From NCBI GenBank assembly GCA_023336205.1, contig JALQCR010000025.1, positions 37,997 to 101,996 of the forward strand: 64,000 nucleotides of DNA. The letters are read 5' to 3'. A program made the translations under genes and the position numbers. The DNA is from Pseudanabaena sp. Salubria-1. GTDB taxonomy: Bacteria; Cyanobacteriota; Cyanobacteriia; Pseudanabaenales; Pseudanabaenaceae. The notes beneath the pieces were generated by a model that worked only from the letters and a program-made list of their open reading frames with translations, was not told where the DNA came from and made no database searches. Each line of letters opens with the position of its first letter. Position 1 is the stretch's first letter. This document shows positions 25,796 through 34,419 of this stretch, in pieces.

Positions 25796-27481
25796 TTAAA
25801 ATTCAAAGTCAAATGCAGGCTCGGCGCGTAACTTACCTAAGCCTAATTCTTTATCGTCGATGAGCTTGATTTCGTAGTAGCCCAAAATATGGTGCGGAGC
25901 AGGATTGCCACGCGACGCACCAGTAATGCCCATTGCAATAATTACGCAGATATTACCTTTGGTGTTTTTGGCACGTTGTTTCCACCGTTTGTGGTGTTCA
26001 CCATTGAGAGTGGATTTGTCAAATTCACCGAATAGATGTAAGTCATCATTTCCCATCACCATTAAGCCAAGATGACAAATATTACCAAAGATATCTTCGG
26101 CGGGATTGAAACATAAAGACTGGATACCATCAAAACTATTGATTTGTTCGATTAATTCCAGTGCTTTGGGGCGTGAAGTCTGAATCATCAGCCCTGCAAA
26201 CCCTTCACCTTTTTTGTTAGGCGAGATCGCAGTGATTGAGTCAGAAAATTGATGATGGATATCAGCATTCCGCAAAAAATCCACTTGTTCCCAAGGGATC
26301 GTCATCATATGGATAAGAGCATTATCTGGCCAGAGATCTTCATTGATTAGTGGCGAATCATCATCATCTTCGTCATCCTCTTCAACTAACTGATGTAACT
26401 CATTAGCTAGATCTGGCATGGTTTTAACGACAACCTTAATCGCCTCTTCAACATCGCTATCGAGGCTTGGCGCATAAACTGTGTAAGTGCCAGAGAGCTT
26501 ACTAAAATTGGAATTCAAGCGCTTACGGTACTGTTCCCAAAAGTTATTGAGCGACTCTAGAGCAACTGTTAATGCGATCGCTTCCTCATCATAGAGATAG
26601 GGTCTACCGCCTTCTAAGGGATGCAAAGCACCATAGATCGGTTTCATCGGTGTAGTTGCCGCAGGCAAAGCCCTAACCTTACCTCGGAATGGAAATGGGG
26701 GGAAGTCATCTTCCATTTCCAACTCAGGCGTTTCAAAAAGATTGAACAGACAGTCTTGATGTAAAAAAGTCTCTTCGATCTCATCTTCAGAGCTACCTGA
26801 GACAATCCGCTGTCGAAATTTTACCAACGACTCTTCGGAGCGATAAAAAATCACACCCTGCTCTAACCCCATCTTGCCCATGACGATCGCATAAAGAGTA
26901 TCAAGATCCCAGCGATCAAGCTTGATTGAAATTACCTGATGATCCCAAAGTATATTCCAAGGTGCATTTCGCCATAGCTGCTCAGATTGTTTATGTAAAG
27001 CTGCTGCAAACCTTTCTGGTACAACGGGTGGGTTTGCCGTAAAGCTTTCCAAGATATGCGAAAAAATCTCGTCAATTAAGGGCAAGCGTTCAACATATTC
27101 AACCGATATGCCTAAGTCCTGTAGCACACCGCGCAAATAAAACTGGAGTTCGCGATCGCATACTAAAATCTTCTGGGGCAAAGATGGCTGAGCAGGACTT
27201 TGGGGATGTTCGATCGCTTGCAACAAAGCACGAACAAAGGCTTCTTGCCCCACAGCCGATTCAACTACGTCCATAGAACGCACCATTCCCATTGAACCAT
27301 CTACCCACAAAACGCAATGGGGTTTAGACTCTTCATCATGGCCATGAAGAGGAATAATGTTAGAAGAGTCTTGCGGTTGGCGGATCTTAGCGGGTAAAGC
27401 ACGACGATCACCTTCCCAAACCGCAGATGACTGCTTGAGTTTTTTAAGGCGACGAAGAGTAGATCTGTTTAGCGTAGTCAT
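25796..27481 (-). CDS. Large conserved cyanobacterial protein (DUF6930-like)
   Basis: 561 residues, no signal peptide or membrane helix. The N-terminus (LRRLKKLKQSSAVWEGDRRA) and the sequence HCVLWVDGSMGMVRSMDVV recall a cyanobacterial family I believe is annotated DUF6930; no function is known. A central FPPFPFRGKVRALP and an acidic run EEDDEDDDD (about residue 365) are followed by a C-terminal region ending in KAEPAFDFEF-like sequence (LRAEPAFDFEF). It lies 53 bp upstream of thiE on the same strand. A functional link to thiamine is not evident. Confidence 0.7.
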   Translation of the reverse strand: MTTLNRSTLRRLKKLKQSSAVWEGDRRALPAKIRQPQDSSNIIPLHGHDEESKPHCVLWVDGSMGMVRSMDVVESAVGQEAFVRALLQAIEHPQSPAQPSLPQKILVCDRELQFYLRGVLQDLGISVEYVERLPLIDEIFSHILESFTANPPVVPERFAAALHKQSEQLWRNAPWNILWDHQVISIKLDRWDLDTLYAIVMGKMGLEQGVIFYRSEESLVKFRQRIVSGSSEDEIEETFLHQDCLFNLFETPELEMEDDFPPFPFRGKVRALPAATTPMKPIYGALHPLEGGRPYLYDEEAIALTVALESLNNFWEQYRKRLNSNFSKLSGTYTVYAPSLDSDVEEAIKVVVKTMPDLANELHQLVEEDDEDDDDSPLINEDLWPDNALIHMMTIPWEQVDFLRNADIHHQFSDSITAISPNKKGEGFAGLMIQTSRPKALELIEQINSFDGIQSLCFNPAEDIFGNICHLGLMVMGNDDLHLFGEFDKSTLNGEHHKRWKQRAKNTKGNICVIIAMGITGASRGNPAPHHILGYYEIKLIDDKELGLGKLRAEPAFDFEF

Positions 27482-27670
27482 CGAAAATTTTCTCTAGATT
27501 TGCCACTCCTCAGGAAATTTATCAGAGTGCATTGATCGATTTAACTACGATATGGTTAGAAATTGCTAGGTTTGGTCAGAAATTATATCAATCTCTAGTT
27601 AGAACTTAGCCTAAAGAGATTTAATCCTCTCGATTTTCTAGGTTTTAGCGATACAATAAAAATCAATAAA

Positions 27671-27712
27671 TTTTTTAAAAGCATTGCTTCGCAACACTTT
27701 TAAAAAATCTAT
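27671..27712. other. Hairpin in the gap before the 27774 small gene
   Basis: The TTTTTTAAAAG/CTTTTAAAAAA arms enclose the GCATTGCTTCGCAAC apex. The remainder of the gap 27482-27773 is AT-rich, and nothing else was recognised. Confidence 0.5.
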
Positions 27713-27773
27713 CGTATCCCTTTTGCTTGCAAAAGGTTGTAAAAAATAACTCTAACTATATTTCTGCATTTTT

Positions 27774-27980
27774 ATGGACGAGCTAAAACCGATTCTCAAT
27801 GAGTTCTTAGGGCAACCCGTTGCATTTTTTGGTGGACTCGTTTCGGGCTTTCTCAAGCTCGATCTCCAACAAGATCCTTTAAAGGGTTGGCTAGAAAAGC
27901 AAGGAGCAACGCCGACCACGGTCGCTTCTAGTAGCAATAATGGCAAAAATGACGGACCGCAATCTATTTCGATTGACTAA
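27774..27980 (+). CDS. Small conserved cyanobacterial protein
   Basis: A 68-residue protein. The first 45 residues (MDELKPILNEFLGQPVAFFGGLVSGFLKLDLQQDPLK, given here only in part: FFGGLVSGFLKLDL) form an amphipathic region. A low-complexity Ser/Asn tail follows. I recognise it as a small cyanobacterial protein with no assigned function. ATG at 27774 follows an AT-rich leader. Confidence 0.6.
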   Translation: MDELKPILNEFLGQPVAFFGGLVSGFLKLDLQQDPLKGWLEKQGATPTTVASSSNNGKNDGPQSISID

Positions 27981-27993
27981 ATAAAATCTTAAT

Positions 27994-28096
27994 TAAGTAG
28001 CTAGGCATAATTAATTACAAAGCAAAGCCCGTAAAGTTTCGCCCCGCAGGGGCGAAACTTTACGGGCTTTAGTGGTTTATTTTGTACAAGTACTTA
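27994..28096. repeat. 103-bp MITE, TAAGTAG/GTACTTA family
   Basis: Termini TAAGTAGCTAGGCATAATTA and TTTTGTACAAGTACTTA. The inner palindrome GCCCGTAAAGTTTCGCCCC differs in sequence from the 8980 copy, but both arms changed together so that pairing is perfect. Confidence 0.88.
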
Positions 28097-28098
28097 AT

Positions 28099-28141
28099 CA
28101 AGAAAATAGAGGAAGTGCTTTGCACCTCCTCTATTTTCTTG
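28099..28141. other. Hairpin upstream of plsY
   Basis: The perfect stem AAGAAAATAGAGGAAGTGC-type arm with apex GCTTTGC and complement lies within the longer frame that precedes plsY. This argues that plsY starts downstream of it. Confidence 0.55.
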
Positions 28142-28207
28142 ATAGCCACAATATTAGACAATAGGAATAGCCCAAGCGCTACCCCTATTGTTTATGAGAT
28201 ACAGCTT

Positions 28208-28861
28208 ATGTGGTTTCCCTATCTCTTGCTTGCGATCGCCTATCTTTTAGGATCATTCCCTACAGGTTATTTAGTGGGACGTATTGTGGGTATTGATATT
28301 CGCGAGCTTGGTTCAGGCTCGACAGGAGCAACGAATGTATGGCGCAATGTCGGCAAGTTTGCAGGAATTAGTGTATTTGTGAGCGATTTTGCTAAGGGCG
28401 CGATCGCAATTTACATGATGCAATCAGCGAATTACTTACAAGTTCTCTTGGCTTCAACTTTTAGATATTCTCAACCGCCAATTACCGATAATTTATCGCT
28501 GTTCGTAATTGGGGCAGGGATGCTTGCCCTAATTGGTCACAGCCGACCAGTTTGGTTGGGGTTTAAGGGCGGTAAGTCAGTGGCGACAGGGGTAGGTATT
28601 TTGTTTATGTTGAATTGGATTGTCGCGATCGCGGCTTTGAGTATTTGGCTAGCGACAATGGCAATTTGGCGAATAGTGTCGATTAGCTCGATTTCGGCAG
28701 CCGCTGCTGCCCCAGTTTTGATGTGGACATTGCAAGGGAATATTTTTTATTCAAGCTTTGTAACTGTCGGCTGCATTTTTGTAATCTGGTTACATCGCTC
28801 TAATATCGAGCGTATTCTCAACGGCACGGAGTTCAGCTTTAAGTCTGACTCAAATGCATAA
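28208..28861 (+). CDS. plsY: Glycerol-3-phosphate acyltransferase PlsY
   Basis: PlsY transfers acyl from acyl phosphate to glycerol 3-phosphate at the inner membrane, the first step of phospholipid synthesis. Five or more hydrophobic helices are present. The three PlsY motifs are visible: GSFPTGYLVGR then GSGSTGATNVWRN, GHSRPVWLGFKGGKSVATG, and the C-terminal RHRSNIERIL-like LHRSNIERILNGTE. I start at ATG 28208 (MWFPYLLLAIAYLLGSFP) because the frame upstream is a hairpin region without homology. The length, 217 residues, is normal. Confidence 0.93.
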   Translation: MWFPYLLLAIAYLLGSFPTGYLVGRIVGIDIRELGSGSTGATNVWRNVGKFAGISVFVSDFAKGAIAIYMMQSANYLQVLLASTFRYSQPPITDNLSLFVIGAGMLALIGHSRPVWLGFKGGKSVATGVGILFMLNWIVAIAALSIWLATMAIWRIVSISSISAAAAAPVLMWTLQGNIFYSSFVTVGCIFVIWLHRSNIERILNGTEFSFKSDSNA

Positions 28862-28917
28862 ACCAAGAAGCTGTAGCAGCGCAACTGCCAGCTTTATGTT
28901 GAGATCCAGCAGTGTAG

Positions 28918-29317
28918 AAAAGTGGGGGGGGGCAGCGCCCCCCCCCTTTGGTTGGGGGGTTTTTTGTGTGGGGTTTATGTCCTAAGCAAAACTTACATTG
29001 CTATAGTAAAAAAACTAAAACAGGCAAATGGTACTTAGTTTAACGGGACAAATCTTCTCGGTAATTGGATTGCCGCTTAGCCACAGCGCAGTCAATTTAG
29101 TCAAGGTTACCAATGGCTTAACATCACTAATTTGATTGTTGCCAAGACCGAGTCTCTCCAAATTAATCAAATCTTTTAATGGCTTAACATCACTAATTTG
29201 ATTGGCGTAAAGCGCGAGATCTGTCAAATTAGTTAAACCGACAAGAGGCTTAATATCCCCCCCCCCCCCCCCCCCCCCCCCACCGCCCCCCCCCCCCCCC
29301 CCCCCCACTTTTCCTTT
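28918..29317. other. Probable assembly artefact: poly-G/C runs joining a perfectly duplicated segment
   Basis: G/C homopolymers occur at 28922-28950 and 29258-29305. Between them, 28970-29257 repeats 29318-29605 without visible differences. At 53905-53951 a related intact sequence is AAAAGTGGCGGCGC...GCGCCGCCACTTTT followed by the same AAAACCC/CTAAGCAAA context. The G-runs therefore look like a failed read-through of such a hairpin. The short frame 29015-29308, which begins with poly-glycine, is therefore not counted as a gene. Confidence 0.75.
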
Positions 29318-29362
29318 GGGGTTTATGTCCTAAGCAAAACTTACATTGCTATAGTAAAAAAA

Positions 29363-30193
29363 CTAAAACAGGCAAATGGTACTTAGTTTAACGGGACAAA
29401 TCTTCTCGGTAATTGGATTGCCGCTTAGCCACAGCGCAGTCAATTTAGTCAAGGTTACCAATGGCTTAACATCACTAATTTGATTGTTGCCAAGACCGAG
29501 TCTCTCCAAATTAATCAAATCTTTTAATGGCTTAACATCACTAATTTGATTGGCGTAAAGCGCGAGATCTGTCAAATTAGTTAAACCGACAAGAGGCTTA
29601 ATATCATTGATTTGATTATTGTATAGGTAGAGTTCTATCAAATTAGTCAAACCTGCTAGAGGCTTAATATCGATGATTTGATTGTTGTTGAGCAAAAGAT
29701 CTGTCAAGTTTCTCAAACCCTTTAATGGCTTAATATCTCTGATCTGATTGTCTCCAAGATAGAGAACGATCAGTTTAGTCAAGCCTGCTAGAGGTTTTAT
29801 ATCGCTGACTTTATTGCGAGCAAGACTGAGTTTAGTCAAGTTCGTTAAGCCCTCTAGTGGTCTAATATCAGTAATTTCATTGATACTAAGATAGAGTTCA
29901 GTCAAATTAGTTAAATCTGCTAAAGGCTTAATGTCACTGATTTGATTGTATTCAAGATAAAGTACTGAAGATGGTCTGTTAAGCTTTGCCTCAGCTAACT
30001 TACAGTCTTGTGTGTCGGCTTTCTTTAGTAACACTTCAATTGTCTTTTTAGTTTCATTAGGAAGAGCATTCTTTTGCAGACACCATTGTTCAAAGCTTTT
30101 ATTTTTGCGTAAGGATGCTTCTGTTGGTGATGGCAGAGAAGATAGGAGAATGGAAGTAGCAATCAGAACATTAAAAGCTAAAAAGTTTTTCAT
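29363..30193 (-). CDS. Secreted leucine-rich repeat protein, internalin/SDS22 type
   Basis: 276 residues. A signal peptide is evident (MKNFLAFNVLIATSILLSSLP) with likely cleavage near SPTEA. After about 60 residues including QWCLQKNALP come eight to nine 22-residue repeats of the form LTNLTxLxLxxNQISDIKPLxG, the SDS22-like LRR class. The C-terminal cap contains two cysteines (KICPVKLSTICLF). Such proteins bind other proteins outside the cytoplasm; the partner is unknown. The C-terminal third is duplicated just downstream by what looks like an assembly artefact. Confidence 0.85.
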   Translation of the reverse strand: MKNFLAFNVLIATSILLSSLPSPTEASLRKNKSFEQWCLQKNALPNETKKTIEVLLKKADTQDCKLAEAKLNRPSSVLYLEYNQISDIKPLADLTNLTELYLSINEITDIRPLEGLTNLTKLSLARNKVSDIKPLAGLTKLIVLYLGDNQIRDIKPLKGLRNLTDLLLNNNQIIDIKPLAGLTNLIELYLYNNQINDIKPLVGLTNLTDLALYANQISDVKPLKDLINLERLGLGNNQISDVKPLVTLTKLTALWLSGNPITEKICPVKLSTICLF

Positions 30194-30248
30194 AAGAGTT
30201 ATATTTTTTAGGATTGTATCGCTTTCTCAGAAGTGTATCTGTGATCAT

Positions 30249-30719
30249 CTTACTTTTCCCGTTAAGTATGAATTTGAGCAAGAAGCCAACCTTGGCAAAG
30301 TTCACGTAAATTAGACCAGCCACGCCAGAGGATTTGAATACCAATGGGAGATTTACGACGATGTTCAAGATAACCGCCAAGGAAAGCAATGGATTCGATA
30401 GCCCAAGCAACATTTAAAACAGGAGGAGATTTAGGGAATCTAGCTTTTAAGACTTGAATTTGGACAGGAGAGAGAATCTCAACCGCAGGAGCATCAGTTT
30501 AATTGCGATAGAGATAAGTACCTGTGCAGAATAAATTACCCCAACCCATAAGGTTGCGCCCCTGCGGGGCGCAACCTTATGGGTTGAACTTTTACAGGTT
30601 AATTAAGCGTGCCTACTTAAGTAACCTGTAAAAGTTCAACCGTACAGACACTTAAAAAGCCTAATAAGGTCTTCATCCCTTCCGCCGCAAGCCGATAGCG
30701 CTCACACTGACAGCCAGAC
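30249..30719. mobile_element. Remnant of the IS4-type element, interrupted by a MITE
   Basis: Starts with the same terminal repeat CTTACTTTTCCCGTTAAG as the full copy at 59109 and runs parallel to 59109-59477 with scattered differences. It ends at CAGCCAGAC, where an IS256-type end begins. A 105-bp MITE sits inside it at 30515-30619. The transposase frame is broken at several points. Confidence 0.85.
30515..30619. repeat. 105-bp MITE (TAAGTA/TACTTA family) inserted in the IS remnant
   Basis: The intact IS copy at 59.37 kb reads GAGATAAGTAACC at the matching place. Here GAGATA and TAAGTAACC flank the element, which fixes a TA target duplication. A 20-bp stretch of the element's right side, GGTTGAACTTTTACAGGTTA, is the exact complement of the host sequence just beyond the element. 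Confidence 0.88.
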
Positions 30720-31143
30720 GAGACTGTCAAGTAAAATGTGTAAAGTCTAGAAACTAGAAGTGGAGACGATCCTCAAAGAGGATAGCAAAGCGGTTAAGTG
30801 CAGGTTTCCAATCCCGAATCAGCATTGTCCATTTCTTCGAGATATTCCGCATTGCCAAATAAACCAGCTTGAAAGCAGCGTCATCAGAGGGGAAAATCTG
30901 TTGGGACTTAATCACTTTTCTCAAACTGCTATTCATTGACTCAAGTGCCTTGGTGGTATAAATCGCTCTACGAATCTCAGGGGGGAAAGCAAAGAAGGGA
31001 TAATGTTCGCCCAATGACTGCGCCAAGACTTGCTAATTGATGGATATTGCTTGTCCCATTTCTCAGCAGAGAGTTCAAGGTTAAACTCCGCCTCCGATTC
31101 CGTTGCCGCCGTATAAATCGCCTTGAGGTCAGCACAAATTCTT
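30720..31143 (-). mobile_element. IS256 (mutator) family remnant
   Basis: Begins with an IS256-like end (GAGACTGTCAAGTAAAATGTG). On the minus strand it encodes the C-terminal part of a mutator transposase: KAIYTAATESEAE, then after a one-base frameshift near 30990, FFAFPPEIRRAIYTTKALES, SSLRKVIKSQQIFP and KWTMLIRDWKPALNRF. The N-terminal half and the other terminus are missing. It abuts the flavodiiron gene stop at 31144. Confidence 0.88.
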
Positions 31144-32844
31144 TTAATAATTACTAGCTGTTTTGCGGTGATGAATGGCTGTTAATCCATTAGATTGCAA
31201 TAGCTTGCCATTCTCCACGATCGCATAGATAAGCCAATGATCACCACATTCCATTCGCTGCATCACTCTGCATTCTAAAAAGGCTAATCCATCAGGCAAA
31301 ATTAGACCTCCTTCAGTCGGTTCCACCTGTACATCCGTAAATCGATCTTCACCAGGTGCAAATTTTTTCATGAAATGTTTGCGGAGTTGTTTACCCTGTT
31401 CAAGAATATTCAAAACAAAGCGATCGCCTTCAAACAAGTAAGTCTCGATAGCACGATCTTTGGCAACTGCAATTGTTAGACCTGGAGGATTAAATGATGC
31501 TTGTGACACCCAAGAGGCAAGCATCGCTGTGGAGATTTCGCCGCGTTTCACAGTCAAGACACATAGAGAGCCAACAATCCGACCTACGGCTTGCTCCACG
31601 GTACTCCCTGGATTAAGAGTTGTACGAACTTTTTTGGCTTTCTTCAGCGCTTGTGCAAAATCTGTTCCCGTCTCTTCACAAACTTGTAAAGTTGCCTCGG
31701 TAGGCGTGAACTTAATCCGAATCGGCTCAAAAGCAAGAGTATAGCCAGCATCCTTCAGCTTTCCAGACATAATATCCACAGCTTCACCGCTCCATCCATA
31801 GGAGCCAAATACACCTGCTTGATAGCTCTTGGTCGCTGTAGATAAAACTATACCTAGAGCTGTTTGCACCTGTGTTGGCAAATGTCCACCCAAAGTTGGC
31901 GAACCAATCAAGAAACCAGAGGATTTCTCGATCGCAATTTTGATCTCTTCTGGTTCGGCGGTTTCACAATTAATTAACTCGACAGCAACACCTGCCTTAG
32001 TGATGCCTCGTGCCAAAGCATTAGCGATCGTGGTCGTATTGCCATATGCCGAAGCAAACAGCAACGCTACGGAGATGTTTTGTTGCTTTTGAGCTTCACT
32101 CCATTGACGGTAGAGATTGACCAGTTCATGCAAACCATGCTTCAACATTGGTCCATGTCCAGGAGCATAAAACACCGCAGGCATAACGGTTAACTTTTCT
32201 AAAGCTGCTTCAACTTGGCGGACTTGGTTTGCCATCGTGCTATCGAAATAATAACGGCGATCGCCTAATAGATGACTCCAACCCTCGTCAAAGACTTGAT
32301 CGCCACAGATATGCGATCCAAAAAATTTATCGGTATATAAAACCTGAGTTTTTGAGTCATATGTGCAAAGCTCGTCAGGATGGCGCGGTGTAGAAGTAGG
32401 GATAAATTTGAGGATGTGACCTTTACCTAGATCAAGGGTTTCTTCACCCCGTACAACTTGAATTTTGACTTTTTCGCCTAGGCTTTGACGGAGTGCGATC
32501 GCCCCTGGATTAGTACAAATAAAGGTGATGCGACTATTAATTTCGAGCAAAGCCTTTAGTGTCTCAATGCGGTTCTGGTTGACATGACCAAGAATCACAT
32601 AGCTGATATCGCCAATGTTAATGCGCTCACGCAATTCTTTTAGATAAATCGCGGTGAAAGTCTCTCCAGGTGGATCGATCAGCGCTAAAAATTTGCCTTG
32701 AATTAAGAAAGAGTTTGCTGTTGTCCCTTTTTCGAGAGCATATTCAATTTCAAACCGCAGGCGATTCCAACTACGCGATCGCAGAGCAAAGGTTTCGTCG
32801 GCAATATAAATTGCTTGGACATCGCGGGGCTTGGTATTAGTCAC
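31144..32844 (-). CDS. Flavodiiron protein with C-terminal flavin reductase domain (Flv1/Flv2-like)
   Basis: Cyanobacterial Flv proteins pass electrons to oxygen beside photosystem I or II, usually as heterodimers. Domains: metallo-beta-lactamase-like core (1-240), flavodoxin domain (about 255-400, ALLFASAYGNTTTIANALA and GSPTLGGHLP), and a flavin reductase domain (about 415-566, GSLCVLTVKRGE, MLASWVSQASFNPPGL). The place of the usual HxExDH diiron motif reads LGHVNQNRIETL, so several canonical iron ligands are absent. That is the pattern of Flv1/Flv2 rather than Flv3/Flv4. No partner flv gene lies in the window. Confidence 0.88.
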   Translation of the reverse strand: MTNTKPRDVQAIYIADETFALRSRSWNRLRFEIEYALEKGTTANSFLIQGKFLALIDPPGETFTAIYLKELRERINIGDISYVILGHVNQNRIETLKALLEINSRITFICTNPGAIALRQSLGEKVKIQVVRGEETLDLGKGHILKFIPTSTPRHPDELCTYDSKTQVLYTDKFFGSHICGDQVFDEGWSHLLGDRRYYFDSTMANQVRQVEAALEKLTVMPAVFYAPGHGPMLKHGLHELVNLYRQWSEAQKQQNISVALLFASAYGNTTTIANALARGITKAGVAVELINCETAEPEEIKIAIEKSSGFLIGSPTLGGHLPTQVQTALGIVLSTATKSYQAGVFGSYGWSGEAVDIMSGKLKDAGYTLAFEPIRIKFTPTEATLQVCEETGTDFAQALKKAKKVRTTLNPGSTVEQAVGRIVGSLCVLTVKRGEISTAMLASWVSQASFNPPGLTIAVAKDRAIETYLFEGDRFVLNILEQGKQLRKHFMKKFAPGEDRFTDVQVEPTEGGLILPDGLAFLECRVMQRMECGDHWLIYAIVENGKLLQSNGLTAIHHRKTASNY

Positions 32845-32947
32845 GATCTCATTCTCCCAAATTCTAGACTGCTGTTTCTAGTTTACTGACTGTTGGGAGC
32901 TAGCAATCATTACCATATCCGATTACTTAAATAAATCTTATTGATGC

Positions 32948-33727
32948 TTATGAACCAGTAAGGGATGAGCCGATACCTTGGAAGAAAACCCATGACAGGA
33001 AGAAATTACTGATAAAGATAGCTAGTAAGGCGGTAACAACTGCGGTGGTAGTGGACTCGCCCACGCCCTTTGCACCACCAGTGGTGGTCAATCCCCAAGT
33101 TGTCCCGATAACGGCAATTAAAACCCCGAAAATACTAGATTTAATTAGCGCTGCGATTAAATCCCAAGACTTGAGTAAATTTTGCACAGAATTGAGAAAC
33201 ATGTTGTAGGGAATAGCGTACATGGCTTGAGATAGAAACAAGCCACCAGCCATACCTGTTAAAAATCCCAAAATCGTGAGGATAGGCAACATTAATAAAC
33301 AGGCGATCGCACGAGGGGTTGCTAGATAATCCACAGGATTTGTTCTTAACATATAGAGCGCATCGATTTGCTCAGTTACTTGCATTGTGCCAATTTCTGC
33401 TGCAAATGCTGAACCTATGCGCCCCGCAATAATTACCGCCGTCAGAACAGGAATTAGCTCACGGGCTAAGGCGATCGCCAAAATCCCCCCGATCGCCTGT
33501 TGTGCGCCGAAGTTAATAAATTCTCGTGCTACTTGGATTGTAAATACAGCCCCCACAAAGGAAGCTGTAATCAAAGTAATCAGCAGAGACTCGGTTCCAA
33601 CAATTGACATTTGCTCGATTGTGTTACGCCAATGGAATCGGCGATAGATCAAAACATGGGTGATGATTTGTCCGATCAGTAAACAACTTTGCCCCAGCTT
33701 AATCAGCCAACTGCCAAAATTTCCCAT
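32948..33727 (-). CDS. MlaE family ABC transporter permease
   Basis: 259 residues with five or six helices and the MlaE/YrbE signature: GTESLLITLITASFVGAVFTIQ, LARELIPVLTAVIIAGRIGSAFAAEIGTM, EQIDALYMLRTNPVDYLATPR. It forms the membrane part of a lipid (phospholipid or glycolipid) ABC transporter that works with an ATPase and an MCE protein. Plant TGD1 is the chloroplast relative. No ATPase or MCE gene is adjacent, which is common in cyanobacteria. Confidence 0.92.
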   Translation of the reverse strand: MGNFGSWLIKLGQSCLLIGQIITHVLIYRRFHWRNTIEQMSIVGTESLLITLITASFVGAVFTIQVAREFINFGAQQAIGGILAIALARELIPVLTAVIIAGRIGSAFAAEIGTMQVTEQIDALYMLRTNPVDYLATPRAIACLLMLPILTILGFLTGMAGGLFLSQAMYAIPYNMFLNSVQNLLKSWDLIAALIKSSIFGVLIAVIGTTWGLTTTGGAKGVGESTTTAVVTALLAIFISNFFLSWVFFQGIGSSLTGS

Positions 33728-33827
33728 GTTTTCAATTTCCTAGATCACCACTGACAAGCGGCAAACATTTTTTGTTGTTTTTATCGTAGCCTTCATCGCA
33801 AACATCAGCAAAGAAAAAAGCGGCGTT

Positions 33828-33930
33828 ATACCAAATTAAGAAATGGCTACGCCATTTCTTAATTTAAAAACCATTACTGGGTCTGGTTTTTGATTCACAA
33901 AAGTGTAGTCACACTTTCGTGAATTGGTAT
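33828..33930. repeat. 103-bp ATACCAA/TTGGTAT repeat copy
   Basis: Reverse-orientation copy: ATACCAAATTAAGAAATGGC at the left and the CACAAAAGTG hairpin ending GAATTGGTAT at the right. It directly follows the 3' end of the 33934 gene. Confidence 0.8.
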
Positions 33931-33933
33931 TAT

Positions 33934-34419
33934 TTATCTAGGGAAAAGATGGAGAGTCCAATTGCAAGGCTGTCTTAGTTCGTCAAAACGACCACTTACC
34001 CAATACCATAAAGTCAGACGAGTAGGGAAAAATCCAATTACTAAAAAGGAGTCTTCAGGGACTATCTCGCCATATTTAAGCCCATCGGTGGGAGTGACAT
34101 CCCAAGGGGTATCGGTATCCTTAACCAATAGCTGAGAACGATGATAGATCTCTTTGTACTGCAAAGGTAAAGCAAAGATGGAGTAAACATGGTGCTCACC
34201 ACGCCAAGGTTCAGCAACAACTTTGATGGGATGAAACTTCAAACTCTTGGATTTACTTAAGTTATCTGACATGGTTGGACATAGAGCAGGGTTTGCCTCA
34301 GAAGAATTTGTTTGGGATGGGTCTTGGATAGACCAAGCAATTATTGTGACAATACTTCCTATTGTTAAAGCTATAAAAGCAATGAAGAGGAATTTCTTTT
34401 GAACAGCAGATTTTTTCAT
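33934..34419 (-). CDS. Membrane-anchored hypothetical protein
   Basis: About 161 residues. One N-terminal membrane segment (FLFIAFIALTIGSIVTIIAW) is followed by a periplasmic region with KVVAEPWRGEHHVYSIFALPL and FPTRLTLWYWVSGRF. The ATG at 34419 overlaps the dacB stop (TAATG), which indicates translational coupling. The longer frame from 34425 would need a TTG. No family was recognised. The linkage suggests a role at the cell wall, which is inference. Confidence 0.65.
   Translation of the reverse strand: MKKSAVQKKFLFIAFIALTIGSIVTIIAWSIQDPSQTNSSEANPALCPTMSDNLSKSKSLKFHPIKVVAEPWRGEHHVYSIFALPLQYKEIYHRSQLLVKDTDTPWDVTPTDGLKYGEIVPEDSFLVIGFFPTRLTLWYWVSGRFDELRQPCNWTLHLFPR

Noticed and set aside
29015..29308. 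97-codon frame encoding poly-glycine plus LRR repeats
   Set aside because: It is the duplicated end of the LRR gene joined to a poly-C run. Treated as an assembly artefact, not a gene.
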